The notes: generated from the letters alone by a model not told the origin. DNA of 64,000 nucleotides from Pseudomonas cremoricolorata DSM 17059 = NBRC 16634 (GCF_000425745.1 NZ_AUEA01000013.1:82373-146372), one strand, 5' to 3'; positions 19,715-30,631 are shown, numbered from the stretch's first letter. Numbers and translations are program-made.

Positions 19715-19768
19715 TTTATGGCCACGATTTCCCACAACAGGTTGTAGGAAATCGACCATAAATTTTTT
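19715..19768 (+). terminator. Hairpin with T-run between speC region and osmoprotectant operon
   Basis: TTTATGG (19715-19721) pairs with CCATAAA (19756-19762), and GATTTCC...ACAAC pairs with TTGT.GGAAATC inside. Six T residues (19763-19768) follow on the plus strand. It lies just after the stop of the minus-strand ATPase gene and probably works in both directions. Confidence 0.6.
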
Positions 19769-19777
19769 GTTACCGAC

Positions 19778-20932
19778 TCAGGAAACTGCTTCTGCGGGCG
19801 AGACGATGCTGGTCTTCGCGCCCCGCGAGCGCCCGGAACTCAAATACGCGGCAATCGACTCCTGGGTGACTTCGCCGAGGAACACCTGTTCGGCGTCGAG
19901 CACCGGAAGCCAGGCGCGATTGAACTCGTACATGCGCGACAAGAGGATGCGCAGGTGCTCTTCATGGGAGGCGGTGGCATTGAACGGTCGCAGGAAGTCG
20001 GCGCAACTGCCCTGTTGGCGGTGCATGTCGCGGCGGCGCACGTAGCCCATGGCCTTGTTCTGGGCATCGGTCACCACCACGTAGCGGCGGTCATGCTCGT
20101 CGAGCAGCTCCAGGGCTTCAGCCACCGGGGTCTGCGGGCTGACCGACGGCGCGTTGTCTGCGGCATCCTCGGCCTTGACCAGCAGCAGGCGCTTGAGGGT
20201 GCTGTCCTGGCCGACGAAGCTGCTGACGAAGTCATCGGCCGGATGCGCCAGCAAGGTGTCGGGGTGGTCGATCTGCAGCAGCTTGCCGGCACGGAAGATG
20301 GCGATCTTGTCACCCAGCTTGATGGCTTCGTCGATGTCGTGGCTGACCATGATCACGGTCTTGTTCAAGGCCCGCTGCATCTCGAAGAACTCGTTCTGGA
20401 TCATCTCGCGGTTGATCGGGTCGACCGCGCCGAACGGCTCGTCCATCAACAGTACTGGCGCATCGGCAGCCAGCGCGCGAATCACCCCGATACGCTGTTG
20501 CTGGCCGCCCGACAGCTCGCGTGGATAGCGCTGCAGGTATTGCTTGGGTTCGAGCTTGATCATGCTCATCAGTTCGCGGGCGCGATCGTGGCAGCGCTGT
20601 TTGTCCCAGCCCAGCAGGCGCGGCACCACGGTGATGTTCTCCTCGATGGTCATGTTGGGGAACAGGCCGATCTGCTGGATGACGTAGCCGATGTGCCGAC
20701 GCAGCGTCACTTCGTCCAGGCCGCTGGTGTCTTCGCCATTGATCAGCACCTTGCCTGAAGTCGGGGTGATCAACCGGTTGATCATCTTCAGCGTGGTGCT
20801 CTTGCCGCAGCCGGAGGGCCCGAGGAATACGCAGATCTCGCCTTCGTTGACGGTCAGGCTGACCGCGTCGACAGCCGTGATCTGCTTGCCGTTGGCGGTG
20901 AAGGTCTTGCTGAGGTTGTTGAGTTCGATCAT
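19778..20932 (-). CDS. Osmoprotectant ABC transporter, ATP-binding protein with CBS domains
   Basis: 384 residues. Walker A is GPSGCGKSTT (38-47), the signature is LSGGQQQR and Walker B is VLLMDEP. The C-terminal third carries CBS-type sequence (VAEALELLDEHDRRYVVVTD), as in OpuCA/OsmV, where it senses ionic strength. It energises uptake of quaternary amines such as glycine betaine, choline or carnitine. It overlaps the next permease gene by four bases and is the last transcribed gene of the operon. Confidence 0.9.
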   Translation of the reverse strand: MIELNNLSKTFTANGKQITAVDAVSLTVNEGEICVFLGPSGCGKSTTLKMINRLITPTSGKVLINGEDTSGLDEVTLRRHIGYVIQQIGLFPNMTIEENITVVPRLLGWDKQRCHDRARELMSMIKLEPKQYLQRYPRELSGGQQQRIGVIRALAADAPVLLMDEPFGAVDPINREMIQNEFFEMQRALNKTVIMVSHDIDEAIKLGDKIAIFRAGKLLQIDHPDTLLAHPADDFVSSFVGQDSTLKRLLLVKAEDAADNAPSVSPQTPVAEALELLDEHDRRYVVVTDAQNKAMGYVRRRDMHRQQGSCADFLRPFNATASHEEHLRILLSRMYEFNRAWLPVLDAEQVFLGEVTQESIAAYLSSGRSRGAKTSIVSPAEAVS

Positions 20933-21582
20933 GAGCGCAGTCCTCGTGGAGTCAGGGCACGTTGCAAGGTTTGCAGAAGCAGGTCGGCGAAGATGGCGAG
21001 CAGGCTGACCAGCACCGCGCCGACCACCAGCATCGACATGTCGCTGCGGCTGATGGAGGTCAGGATCAGCACGCCGAGACCGCCGGCGCCGATGGTTGCG
21101 GCGATGGTCATGACGCCGATGTTCATCACCACGGCGGTGCGCACGCCGGCGAGAATCACCGGCACCGCGATCGGCAGCTCGACCATGCGCAGGCGCTGAC
21201 CGAAGGTCATGCCGATGCCACGCGCGGCTTCGCGGATGCCCGGCTCGACGTTGGTCAGGGCCAGGTAGGTGTTGCGCAGAATCGGCAGCAGCGAATACAG
21301 GAACACCGCTGTGATGGCCGGCAGCGGGCCAAGGCCCTGGCCGAACTTGGAGTAGAACGGCAGCAGCAGGCCGAACAGGGCGATGGCCGGAATGGTCAGC
21401 AGCACCGTGGCACAGGCTTGCAGCGGCCCGGCGACGACCGGGAAGCGCGTCATCACGATACCCAGCGGCACGCCGATGACGATCGCCAGGGTGACGGCGA
21501 TGCCCACCAGGGTGATGTGCTGCCAGGTCAGGTGCACGACTTCAGCCCAGTCGAGGTGGGCGAAGGTGTCGAGGAAGTTCAT
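20929..21582 (-). CDS. Osmoprotectant ABC transporter permease (OpuCB/OsmW-type)
   Basis: 217 residues with five or six transmembrane helices (HITLVGIAVTLAIVIGVPLGIV; LLTIPAIALFGLLLPFY). The cytoplasmic loop EPGIREAARGIGMTFGQRLRMVELPIAVP is the EAA motif that contacts the ATPase. It overlaps its neighbours by four bases on both sides. It pairs with the second permease at 22503-23216 to form the membrane channel. Confidence 0.9.
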   Translation of the reverse strand: MNFLDTFAHLDWAEVVHLTWQHITLVGIAVTLAIVIGVPLGIVMTRFPVVAGPLQACATVLLTIPAIALFGLLLPFYSKFGQGLGPLPAITAVFLYSLLPILRNTYLALTNVEPGIREAARGIGMTFGQRLRMVELPIAVPVILAGVRTAVVMNIGVMTIAATIGAGGLGVLILTSISRSDMSMLVVGAVLVSLLAIFADLLLQTLQRALTPRGLRS

Positions 21583-22490
21583 GGCTGTACCTCGCTCAGC
21601 GGATGGTCACGCAGGAACGCGGCAGCGACCCGCGCCGGGCTCTGGTGCTCGACGTCGATCTTGGCGTTGAGCTCGCGCATGGTCTGGTCGTCAAGCTGCC
21701 GAGCGAGCGGTTCGAGCAACTGCGCCAGGCGCGGGTTGGCGTCGAGCACGGCCTTGCGCACCACCGGCGCTGCGGTGTAGTCGGGGAAATAGTGTTTGTC
21801 GTCTTCGAGCAGGGTCAGTTCGAAGGCATTCAGGCGGCCATCGGTGGTGTAGACCAAACCGGCGAAGACCTGATCGTTGCGCAGCGCGGTGTACACCAGG
21901 CCGGCATCCATCTGGCGCAGATTGCTCCGGTCCAGCGGTAACTGATACAGCTCCCGCAGTCCGTCGAGACCATCGGGGCGGTTGGCGAACTCGGTGTCCA
22001 AGGCCACCAGATGGCGCTGCTTGCGCTCGGCGTCCAGTACCTGTTTCAACGCACTGATGCTGCGCACCTGTGGGTAGGCCTGGGCGACACGCTTGGGCAG
22101 GGCCAGGGCATAGGTGTTGCTGAACTTCGAGGGCGTCAGCCAGATCAGGTCTTTCCTGGCGTCCAGCGCCTTGACCCGGGCATAGGTGGCCTCGGGGCTG
22201 GGCATGCGTTCATCGATATGGTTGTACGAGACCAGCGACACGCCGGTGTATTCCCACATCAGGTCGAGCTGGCCGGTTTCCTGTGCCTGGCGTGCCAGGC
22301 TGCTGCCCAGGCCTCCGGTGACGCGCACTTGGTAACCGTTGGCACGCAGGTATTGCGCGGTGATTTCGGCAAGGATGGTCTGCTCGGTGAAGACCCGCGC
22401 GCCGATGCGAATCAGCGGTTTCTCGGCCGCGTGGACAAGGCCCGCGCACAGCAGCGCCGCGCCCAGGGTAATGGCGATCAATCGTTTCAT
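21579..22490 (-). CDS. Osmoprotectant ABC transporter substrate-binding protein (OpuCC/OsmX-type)
   Basis: 303 residues with a cleavable signal peptide (MKRLIAITLGAALLCAGLVHAAEK). The mature part begins IRIGARVFTEQTILAEI and matches the OpuAC/ProX-like family that binds quaternary amines through an aromatic cage. Conserved elements include GLGSSLARQAQETGQLDLMWEYTG and TDGRL. It sits between the two permease genes, a common order in these operons. Confidence 0.9.
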   Translation of the reverse strand: MKRLIAITLGAALLCAGLVHAAEKPLIRIGARVFTEQTILAEITAQYLRANGYQVRVTGGLGSSLARQAQETGQLDLMWEYTGVSLVSYNHIDERMPSPEATYARVKALDARKDLIWLTPSKFSNTYALALPKRVAQAYPQVRSISALKQVLDAERKQRHLVALDTEFANRPDGLDGLRELYQLPLDRSNLRQMDAGLVYTALRNDQVFAGLVYTTDGRLNAFELTLLEDDKHYFPDYTAAPVVRKAVLDANPRLAQLLEPLARQLDDQTMRELNAKIDVEHQSPARVAAAFLRDHPLSEVQP

Positions 22491-22502
22491 GACAATCCTC
22501 GT

Positions 22503-23216
22503 TCAGTGAGTCAGGCCGCGTTCCAGCCAGCGTTTGCTGACGTAACTGACCAAGCCATCGAGCAGCAGCGCCAGCAGCGCGGTACACGCGGCGCCCAGCA
22601 GCAGCTGAGGCTGATTGTTCAAGGCAATGCCGGGGAAGATCAGGCTGCCCAGGCTGTTCGCGCCGATCAGGAACGACAGCGGCGCAGTGCCGACATTCAG
22701 CGCCAGGGCGACGCGCACACCGCCGACGATGATCGGCACGGCATTGGGCATCTCCACTTGCCAGAGCTGCTGGCGCGGGGTCATGCCGATGCCGGTGGCG
22801 GCTTCCTTGAGTGAGGCGGGGACGTTTTTCAGGCCCTCATAGGTGTTGCGCACGATCGGCAGCAACGAGGCGAGAAACAGGGCGAAGATGGCCGGGCCGG
22901 CGCCGATGCCCAGCACACTGAGGGCGATGGCCAGAACGGCCAGGGGAGGGATGGTGTTGCCTACGTTGAAGAACTGCATGAAGCGCTCGGCCTTGTCGAC
23001 CCGATGAGGTCGACTCAAGGCAATGCCGGCGGGAATGCCCACGGCAATCGCGGCGGCCATCGAGGCCATGACCAGTAGCAGATGAGCTTGCAGGTAGAAC
23101 CCCAGGTCGCCCTGGTAGCGGGCAATGGTATCGATGCCGATCCAGTGGATCAGCAGGGCCAGGATGACGAGCGCGGCGGCCCATCCCATCAGCCCCTTTC
23201 CGTAGCGTTCAGCCAC
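22503..23216 (-). CDS. Osmoprotectant ABC transporter permease (OpuCD/OsmY-type)
   Basis: 237 residues with about six transmembrane helices and an EAA loop (VPASLKEAATGIGMTPRQQLWQVEMPNAVP). It is the first gene of the four-gene operon, so the operon promoter must lie in 23217-23450. It is related in sequence to the other permease but longer at the N-terminus. Confidence 0.9.
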   Translation of the reverse strand: MAERYGKGLMGWAAALVILALLIHWIGIDTIARYQGDLGFYLQAHLLLVMASMAAAIAVGIPAGIALSRPHRVDKAERFMQFFNVGNTIPPLAVLAIALSVLGIGAGPAIFALFLASLLPIVRNTYEGLKNVPASLKEAATGIGMTPRQQLWQVEMPNAVPIIVGGVRVALALNVGTAPLSFLIGANSLGSLIFPGIALNNQPQLLLGAACTALLALLLDGLVSYVSKRWLERGLTH

Positions 23217-23690
23217 AGGTGGACTCCTTTGTCGGGTCGGCGAACACAGGCCTGCGCAGACCCGCCATCGCTGGCGGCAGGCAGTGGGTTCGCGAAGAGC
23301 AGCGTGGTGCCGGCAAGCGGCAGCGGATCACGCCATGAGCCAAGCCTCGTCAGGCTTGTAAAGCGGGTCGTTTCAGCCCTCGAGCACAGGGCGGCGGCAG
23401 GGCAGTGGACGTCTCCGAGCTGACGAAGGTTCCCACGTCAGCACGTATTTGCAAAGCGTTAATCCACTAGCTGCAAGGCAAAAAGGCAGGATAAAAACAT
23501 GTTCTGAAACGCTGCAGCCAGTGAAAACACTGCTTTTGCGGCGCATTGCGCGGGGCTCGATTCAGCATGCCGAAAAACTTCCGGCAAGCGCTGCGCGGTG
23601 GCCGCACCGGGCAGGGGGCGGCGCTTTGGTCTGCGGGCGAGATCGGGTATGATACCGCCCCTTTTTCAAGACCCAGTCAGGCGATTTCCC
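23217..23690. other. Divergent intergenic region between osmoprotectant operon and prfC
   Basis: 474 bases without a convincing gene. It must hold the minus-strand promoter of the transporter operon and the plus-strand promoter of prfC. AGGAGTCCACC next to 23217 is the ribosome binding site of the first permease when read on the minus strand. I see no RNA gene or strong repeat. Confidence 0.5.
23625..23653 (+). promoter_or_regulatory. Putative prfC promoter
   Basis: TATGAT (23648-23653) is a good -10 box, with TTTGGT/TTGGTC at 23625-23631 as a weak -35 at 16-17 bases. The start codon is about 38 bases downstream. Confidence 0.4.
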
Positions 23691-25274
<1,584 letters not shown>

Positions 25275-25309
25275 GCGCTCAAAGGCTTTGCGCTTAAAGG
25301 CCTTTTGCA

Positions 25310-25332
25310 GCTGGTCGGCACCCCCGACCAGC
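25310..25332 (+). terminator. Possible terminator hairpin after prfC
   Basis: GCTGGTCGG (25310-25318) and CCGACCAGC (25324-25332) are perfect 9-bp arms with a 5-base loop. There is no clear T-run after it. Confidence 0.4.
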
Positions 25333-25493
25333 CGCTACCTCCCCACGCCGTCATCGTCCGGCAAGCCACTGCCTCGCTGTACCCGTGCATAACACACTGC
25401 TTCAGTCGGACAATCCGGCATTCTGCACGATCCTAAGACCTGCCCCTTTCACTAAGCCGTTGAAATTATTGGTAGTAAATTTTTTGACATAGT

Positions 25494-25509
25494 TGGCATA
25501 GCCGCTGCA
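25494..25509 (+). promoter_or_regulatory. Weak sigma-54-like site upstream of the 310-residue membrane protein
   Basis: TGGCATA, four bases, then CTGCA matches the spacing and most bases of the sigma-54 consensus (TGGCACG-N4-TTGCA), with GG and GC 12 bases apart. A TTGACA (25484-25489) overlaps it but has no good -10 at 17 bases. Chance occurrence is possible. Confidence 0.3.
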
Positions 25510-25559
25510 CCGCGTAGTTTGCGAACGGACTTATCGCTCACTACATAGGCGCTACCACT

Positions 25560-26492
25560 ATGATCACATCTGCCGATCTACCCGGAGCCGTCGACGACGG
25601 GCTCACCCGCTCAGGCGTGTCCTGGGGTGCTATTTTCGCTGGTGCTGCGGCCGCAGCTTCCCTCTCTTTATTACTGGTAGTGCTCGGCGCCGGCTTAGGA
25701 TTTGCCGCGACGTCGCCGTGGGCGAACGAGGGGGCCAGCGCTGAAGCACTGGGGATTTCCACCATTGTCTGGTTGTTGGTGACCCAGATCATCGCCTCGG
25801 GCGCGGGCGGCTACATCGCCGGTCGTCTGCGGGTGAAATGGGCCAACCTGCACGGTGATGAAGTGTACTTCCGCGACACTGCACACGGCTTCCTGTCGTG
25901 GGCCGTGGCTGCTCTGGTCAGCGCGGTGCTGATCGTTGGCGCCGCCAGTAACGTGATCAGCGCCGGTGCGCAGGTTGGTGCGGGCGCCGTCGCCGGTGCC
26001 GGTGCCAGCATCGCGGCTGCCTCCGATGACAAGTCGGGCGGTAACGACAACGCCATGGGTTACTTCGTCGACGGCCTGTTCCGTAGCGATGCGCCAGTCG
26101 GTGTCAGCGAAGATGCTGCCAACGGTGTCGCCGCGCGCATTCTGGCCCGTGGCATTGCCCAGGGCGGTAGCCTTGAGCCAGCCGACCGTACCTACCTCGC
26201 GCAACTGGTTGCCCAGCGTACCCGCCTGACCCAGGCCGAAGCTGAAGCTCGCGTCGACCAGGTGCTGGGCCAAGTGCAACAAGCCAAGGTCGAGGCTCAG
26301 CAAGCCGCTGACACCGCTGCCAAAGTGGCTGCCTGGACCGCGCTGTGGACCTTCATCGCCTTGCTGTGTGGCGCCTTCTTCGCAAGCCTGGCTGCGCTGT
26401 TCGGTGGTCGTCGCCGTGACCGCGTGATCTGGGTCGAAGATCCCTACAGCACCACCCGTACCGTTCGTACAGGCACCACGCCTGTTCGTTGA
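25560..26492 (+). CDS. Conserved membrane protein of unknown function
   Basis: 310 residues. The N-terminus has a small soluble lead (MITSADLPGAVDDGLTRSGVSW) and then Ala/Gly-rich transmembrane helices near residues 20-45, 60-82 and 110-150. The middle is a soluble, charged, possibly coiled-coil region rich in Ala, Gln and Glu (AEAEARVDQVLGQVQQAKVEAQQAAD). A last helix (WTALWTFIALLCGAFFASLAALFGG) ends in a basic RRRDR tail. I do not recognise a characterised family. The ribosome binding site is poor. A 24-residue gene follows 24 bases later, probably on the same mRNA. Confidence 0.8.
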   Translation: MITSADLPGAVDDGLTRSGVSWGAIFAGAAAAASLSLLLVVLGAGLGFAATSPWANEGASAEALGISTIVWLLVTQIIASGAGGYIAGRLRVKWANLHGDEVYFRDTAHGFLSWAVAALVSAVLIVGAASNVISAGAQVGAGAVAGAGASIAAASDDKSGGNDNAMGYFVDGLFRSDAPVGVSEDAANGVAARILARGIAQGGSLEPADRTYLAQLVAQRTRLTQAEAEARVDQVLGQVQQAKVEAQQAADTAAKVAAWTALWTFIALLCGAFFASLAALFGGRRRDRVIWVEDPYSTTRTVRTGTTPVR

Positions 26493-26516
26493 GATGACCG
26501 ATAAAGGAGATTCATC

Positions 26517-26591
26517 ATGCGTTCACTGTTGCTGTGGTTCCTCGGGGTACCGATCCCGGTAATCATCCTCATCGCCATCTTCATGCACTGA
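26517..26591 (+). CDS. 24-residue hydrophobic small membrane protein
   Basis: ATG 26517 to TGA 26589-26591, preceded by AAAGGAGA (26503-26510) at good spacing. The peptide begins MRSLLLWFLGVPIPVIILIA and ends IFMH: one short transmembrane helix with a central GVPIP motif. I recall similar GVPIPVIIL mini-proteins in other proteobacteria, but have no assigned function for them. It follows the 310-residue membrane protein and is followed by a strong terminator, so it is probably cotranscribed with it. Confidence 0.7.
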   Translation: MRSLLLWFLGVPIPVIILIAIFMH

Positions 26592-26598
26592 TAACGAA

Positions 26599-26628
26599 AA
26601 GGGCCGCTTAGCGGCCCTTGTCGTTTTT
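26599..26628. terminator. Bidirectional terminator between the mini-protein and dppF
   Basis: AAGGGCCGC (26599-26607) and GCGGCCCTT (26611-26619) with loop TTA, followed by a T-run (26624-26628) on the plus strand and TTTCG on the minus strand. It sits between converging genes. Confidence 0.8.
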
Positions 26629-26644
26629 ACCTCTGGTGTAACGC

Positions 26645-27613
26645 CTAGAGGAACTGCTCGGCGTAGTGGCAGGCCACCTGCCGGGTATCCACCGCACGCA
26701 GCGGCGGCACCTCGCTGGCGCAACGCTCCGTGGCATACGGGCAGCGCTTGTGGAAGGCGCAGCCGGACGGAGGATTCAGCGGGTTGGGCAGTTCGCCGAC
26801 GATGCGCAGCTTGGGTTTTTCCGGGTCGGGCCGCAGGGTCGGTGTCGCTGACAGCAAGGCCTGGGTGTAGGGGTGCAGCGGCTTGGCGTACAGGTCATTC
26901 TTCGGGCCGATCTCGGCGGGCCGGCCCAGGTACATCACCAGCACGTCGTCAGCCACGTGACGCACCACTGCCAGGTTGTGCGAGATGAACACATACGCGG
27001 TGTTGAACTGCTGCTGCAAGTCCATGAACAGGTTGAGCACCTGGGCCTGGATCGACACGTCCAGCGCCGAGGTGGGTTCATCGGCCACCAGCACCTTGGG
27101 TTGCAGCATCATCGCCCGGGCGAGGGCGATACGCTGGCGCTGCCCGCCAGAGAACATGTGCGGGTAGCGCTGGTAGTGCTCGGGGCGTAGGCCTACCTGC
27201 TCCATCATCTTCTGCACCCGCTCACGGCGCTCGGTCTTGTTCAGGCTGGTGTTGATCAGCAGCGGCTCGGCCAGTTGGTCGCCGATCTTCTGCCGCGGGT
27301 TGAGCGAGGCGTAGGGGCTCTGGAACACCATCTGCACGTCGCGGCGCAGCTGCTTGCGTTCGGCCTTGCTGGCGCCGGCCACCTCCACCCCGTCGATCTG
27401 CAGCGAGCCTGCGCTGGGCTGTTCGATCAGGGTCAGGGCGCGGGCCAGGGTCGATTTGCCACAGCCGGACTCACCGACCACGGCCAGGGTCTTGCCAGCC
27501 TGCAATTCGAACGACACGCCATTGAGTGCCTGCACCACGGCCGAGCCCTTGAACAGGCCGCGTGACACCGTGTAGTGGCGGGTAAGGTTGTTCGCGGTCA
27601 GTACGACGCTCAT
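26645..27613 (-). CDS. dppF: Dipeptide ABC transporter ATP-binding protein DppF
   Basis: 322 residues from ATG 27613, overlapping the dppD stop; a GTG one codon upstream is also possible. Walker A is GESGCGKST, the signature is FSGGQRQR and Walker B is VLVADEP. The C-terminal oligopeptide/dipeptide ABC domain carries NPPSGCAFHKRCPYATERC, whose cysteines bind a [4Fe-4S] cluster in related proteins. With DppD it drives the DppBC channel. It is the last gene of the dpp operon. Confidence 0.95.
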   Translation of the reverse strand: MSVVLTANNLTRHYTVSRGLFKGSAVVQALNGVSFELQAGKTLAVVGESGCGKSTLARALTLIEQPSAGSLQIDGVEVAGASKAERKQLRRDVQMVFQSPYASLNPRQKIGDQLAEPLLINTSLNKTERRERVQKMMEQVGLRPEHYQRYPHMFSGGQRQRIALARAMMLQPKVLVADEPTSALDVSIQAQVLNLFMDLQQQFNTAYVFISHNLAVVRHVADDVLVMYLGRPAEIGPKNDLYAKPLHPYTQALLSATPTLRPDPEKPKLRIVGELPNPLNPPSGCAFHKRCPYATERCASEVPPLRAVDTRQVACHYAEQFL

Positions 27614-28581
27614 CACGCCACCTCCTGGTTCAGCGGATAGAAGCAGCGCACCAGGCTATGGGCCTGAGCCTCCAGCGCCGGGCGTTGCGCGCGGCAGTGG
27701 TCTTGCACGTAGGGGCAGCGCGGTGACAGCAGGCAGCCCTGGGGCCGGTCATAGCGCCCTGGAACGATACCGGGCAGGGTCGCCAGGCGCTCGGCGCCCA
27801 GGCTGTGCTCGGGAATCGCCGCCAGCAGCGCTTCGCTGTAAGGGTGGGCTGGGTGCTCGAACAGGGTTGGCACCTGGCCCAGTTCCACCGCCTGCCCGGC
27901 ATACATCACGCAGACCTTGCGCGCGGTCTCGGCGACCACCGCCAGGTCGTGAGTGATGAGGATCAGCGCCATGTCGTGGGCCTGCTGCAGATTCACCAGC
28001 AGCTCCATGATCTGCGCCTGGATGGTCACGTCCAGCGCGGTGGTCGGCTCGTCGGCAATCAGCAGGCGTGGTTCACCGGCAATCGCCATGGCAATCGCCA
28101 CGCGCTGGCTCATGCCCCCGGAAAGCTGGTGCGGGTAGGCATCCAGGCGGCTCTCGGCTGCGGGGATCTCGACCTTTTGCAGCAGCTCCAGCGCCCGCTG
28201 GCGCGCCGCACGGCCCTTCAGGCCCAGATGCTGGTGCAGTACTTCTTCGATCTGGTAGCCGACGGTGTAGCTGGGGTTGAGCGCGGTCATCGGGTCCTGG
28301 AAGATCATCGCGATGTCCTTGCCGACCACCTTGCGGCGCTGGCGCCGGCTCAGCGAAAGCATGTCCAGGCCGTTGAAAGTCATGGCATCGGCGCTGATCC
28401 GCCCGGGGGCGTCGATCAGGCCCATCAAGGCCATCATGGTCACCGACTTGCCCGAGCCGGATTCACCGACGATGGCGAGGATTTCCCCGGCATCGACGCT
28501 CAGGTCGAGGCCATCGACCACCGGGACAGCGCTGGCATCGCCGAAACGCACGTTGAGGTTGTTGATCTGCAATAGCGGCAT
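27613..28581 (-). CDS. dppD: Dipeptide ABC transporter ATP-binding protein DppD
   Basis: 322 residues from ATG 28581 ([14 protein letters not shown]), which has GAGGAG upstream on the minus strand. Walker A is GESGSGKSV, the signature is LSGGMSQR and Walker B is LLIADEP. The C-terminal [14 protein letters not shown] is the cysteine-rich tail of Opp/Dpp ATPases. It overlaps dppF by one base and follows dppC by ten. Confidence 0.95.
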   Translation of the reverse strand: MPLLQINNLNVRFGDASAVPVVDGLDLSVDAGEILAIVGESGSGKSVTMMALMGLIDAPGRISADAMTFNGLDMLSLSRRQRRKVVGKDIAMIFQDPMTALNPSYTVGYQIEEVLHQHLGLKGRAARQRALELLQKVEIPAAESRLDAYPHQLSGGMSQRVAIAMAIAGEPRLLIADEPTTALDVTIQAQIMELLVNLQQAHDMALILITHDLAVVAETARKVCVMYAGQAVELGQVPTLFEHPAHPYSEALLAAIPEHSLGAERLATLPGIVPGRYDRPQGCLLSPRCPYVQDHCRAQRPALEAQAHSLVRCFYPLNQEVA

Positions 28582-28591
28582 GGTGTGCTCC

Positions 28592-29518
28592 TCAGGCGGC
28601 GTTCTTGAGTTTCGGGTCCAGCGCATCGCGCAGGCCGTCGCCCATCAGGTTGATTGCCAGGACGCTGAGCAGGATGGTCAGCCCAGGCAGGCTCACCACC
28701 CACCAGGCGCGCTCGATGTAGTCGCGTGCCGAGGCCAGCATGGTGCCCCACTCAGGCGTCGGCGGTTGCACGCCAAGGCCGAGAAAGCCCAGCGCTGCGG
28801 CGTCGAGAATCGCCGAGGAAAAGCTCAAGGTCGCCTGCACGATCAGCGGCGCCATGCAGTTGGGCAGCACGGTGACGAACATCAGCCGTGGCAGGCTGGC
28901 GCCGGCCAGGCGCGCGGCGGTGACGTAGTCGCGGTCGAGCTCGCCGATCACTGCGGCGCGGGTCAGGCGCACGTAGGAGGGCAGCGAGACGATGGCGATG
29001 GCGATCACCGTGTTGATCAGCCCAGGGCCGAGGATGGCGACGATGGCCACCGCCAGCAGCAGCGAGGGCAGCGCCAGCATCACGTCCATCAGGCGCATGA
29101 TCGACGGGCCGAGCAGACGCGGGAAGAACCCGGCCAGCAGGCCCATCAGCACGCCCGGGATCAGCGACAGCACCACCGACGACAGGCCGATCAGCAGCGA
29201 CAGTCGAGCGCCCTGGATCAGCCGCGAGAGCAGGTCGCGGCCCAGTTCATCGGTGCCCAGCACGAAGCGCCAGGTGCCGCCGTCCAGCCACACCGGCGGG
29301 GTGAGCAGAAAATCACGGTATTGCTCGCTGGGGTTGTGCGGCGCTACCCAGGGGGCGAACAGTGCGCACAGCACGATCAGGCACATGAAGGCCAGGCCCG
29401 CCACCGCGCCCTTGTTGCGCGAGAAGGCGTGCCAGAACTCCTTGTAGGGCGAGGGGTAGAGCAGGCTCTGGTCAACGGCGTTGGCGGCGGCCACGGGGGT
29501 TACGGTCGAGTCGGTCAT
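28592..29518 (-). CDS. dppC: Dipeptide ABC transporter permease DppC
   Basis: 308 residues from ATG 29518 ([13 protein letters not shown]); the open frame upstream overlaps dppB and is not homologous. It has about six transmembrane helices and an extended cytoplasmic N-terminus typical of DppC/OppC. The EAA-type loop is [46 protein letters not shown] is another family signature. It pairs with DppB. Confidence 0.95.
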   Translation of the reverse strand: MTDSTVTPVAAANAVDQSLLYPSPYKEFWHAFSRNKGAVAGLAFMCLIVLCALFAPWVAPHNPSEQYRDFLLTPPVWLDGGTWRFVLGTDELGRDLLSRLIQGARLSLLIGLSSVVLSLIPGVLMGLLAGFFPRLLGPSIMRLMDVMLALPSLLLAVAIVAILGPGLINTVIAIAIVSLPSYVRLTRAAVIGELDRDYVTAARLAGASLPRLMFVTVLPNCMAPLIVQATLSFSSAILDAAALGFLGLGVQPPTPEWGTMLASARDYIERAWWVVSLPGLTILLSVLAINLMGDGLRDALDPKLKNAA

Positions 29519-29526
29519 GGCGGGCC

Positions 29527-30537
29527 TCAGCGCTGGTGGCGGATACGTGGGTTGGCCAGGCCGTAGAGGATGTCCACCACGAAGTTGACCAGGATCACCA
29601 GGCAGGCGATCAACAGGATGCCGTTCTGCACCACCGGGTAGTCGCGCGCGCCAATGGCTTCGATCAGCCATTTGCCGATGCCCGGCCACGAGAAGATGGT
29701 TTCGGTCAGCACCGCGCCTGCGAGCAATGCGCCGATTTGCAGGCCGAACACCGTCAGCACCGGTATCAGCGCATTGCGCAGGCCGTGGATGAACACCACC
29801 CGCGCCGGTGACAGGCCTTTGGCGCGGGCGGTGCGGATGTAGTCCTCGCGCAGCACTTCGAGCATCGACGAGCGGGTCATGCGGGCGATCACCGCCAGCG
29901 GAATGGTGCCCAGCACGATGGCTGGCAGAATCAGGTGCTGCACGGCATCGAGGAAGGCGCCGTCCTCACCGCTGAGCAGGGTGTCGATGAGCATGAAGCC
30001 GGTGACCGGCTCGACATCGAACAGCACGCCGTTGCGCCCGGACACCGGGGTCCAGCCCAGGCTCACCGAGAAGAACATGATCAGAATCAGGCCCCACCAG
30101 AAAATCGGCATGGAATAGCCGGCCAGGGAAATGCCCATCACCCCATGGTCGAACAACGAGCCACGCTTGAGCGCGGCGATCACCCCGGCCAGCAGGCCGA
30201 CGATGCCGGCGAACAGCAGGGCGGCGAAGGCCAGCTCGACGGTGGCCGGGAACAAGGTGGTGAATTCGCTCCACACGCTCTCCCGGCTGCGCAGCGATTC
30301 ACCCAGATCGCCCTGGGCGAGCTTGCCGATGTAGTCCAGGTACTGCGCCGGCAGCGGCTTGTTCAGGCCCAGGCGCTCCATGGCCTGAGCGTGCAATTCA
30401 GGGTCCAGACGGCGTTCGCCCATCATGACCTCGACCGGGTCACCGGGGATCAGGCGAATCAGCGCGAAGGTCAGCAGGGTGATGCCGAAAAAGGTCGGTA
30501 TCAGCAGGCCCAGGCGGCGGGCGATAAAACTCAGCAT
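29527..30537 (-). CDS. dppB: Dipeptide ABC transporter permease DppB
   Basis: 336 residues, start ATG 30537 (MLSFIARRLG). Six transmembrane helices, with the large periplasmic region after the first typical of DppB/OppB. The EAA loop is DYIRTARAKGLSPARVVFIHGLRNALIPV. It is followed eight bases later by dppC. The gap to dppA upstream is 94 bases without an obvious terminator. Confidence 0.95.
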   Translation of the reverse strand: MLSFIARRLGLLIPTFFGITLLTFALIRLIPGDPVEVMMGERRLDPELHAQAMERLGLNKPLPAQYLDYIGKLAQGDLGESLRSRESVWSEFTTLFPATVELAFAALLFAGIVGLLAGVIAALKRGSLFDHGVMGISLAGYSMPIFWWGLILIMFFSVSLGWTPVSGRNGVLFDVEPVTGFMLIDTLLSGEDGAFLDAVQHLILPAIVLGTIPLAVIARMTRSSMLEVLREDYIRTARAKGLSPARVVFIHGLRNALIPVLTVFGLQIGALLAGAVLTETIFSWPGIGKWLIEAIGARDYPVVQNGILLIACLVILVNFVVDILYGLANPRIRHQR

Positions 30538-30631
30538 TGTCAGTGGTACCTCATCAGGCTGTGCGGCGATCAGCCAGTCACGGCAAGTGCCGCCGGTGGT
30601 CCGGATAGGGGCCGGCGGTCGTTGTGCTGTC

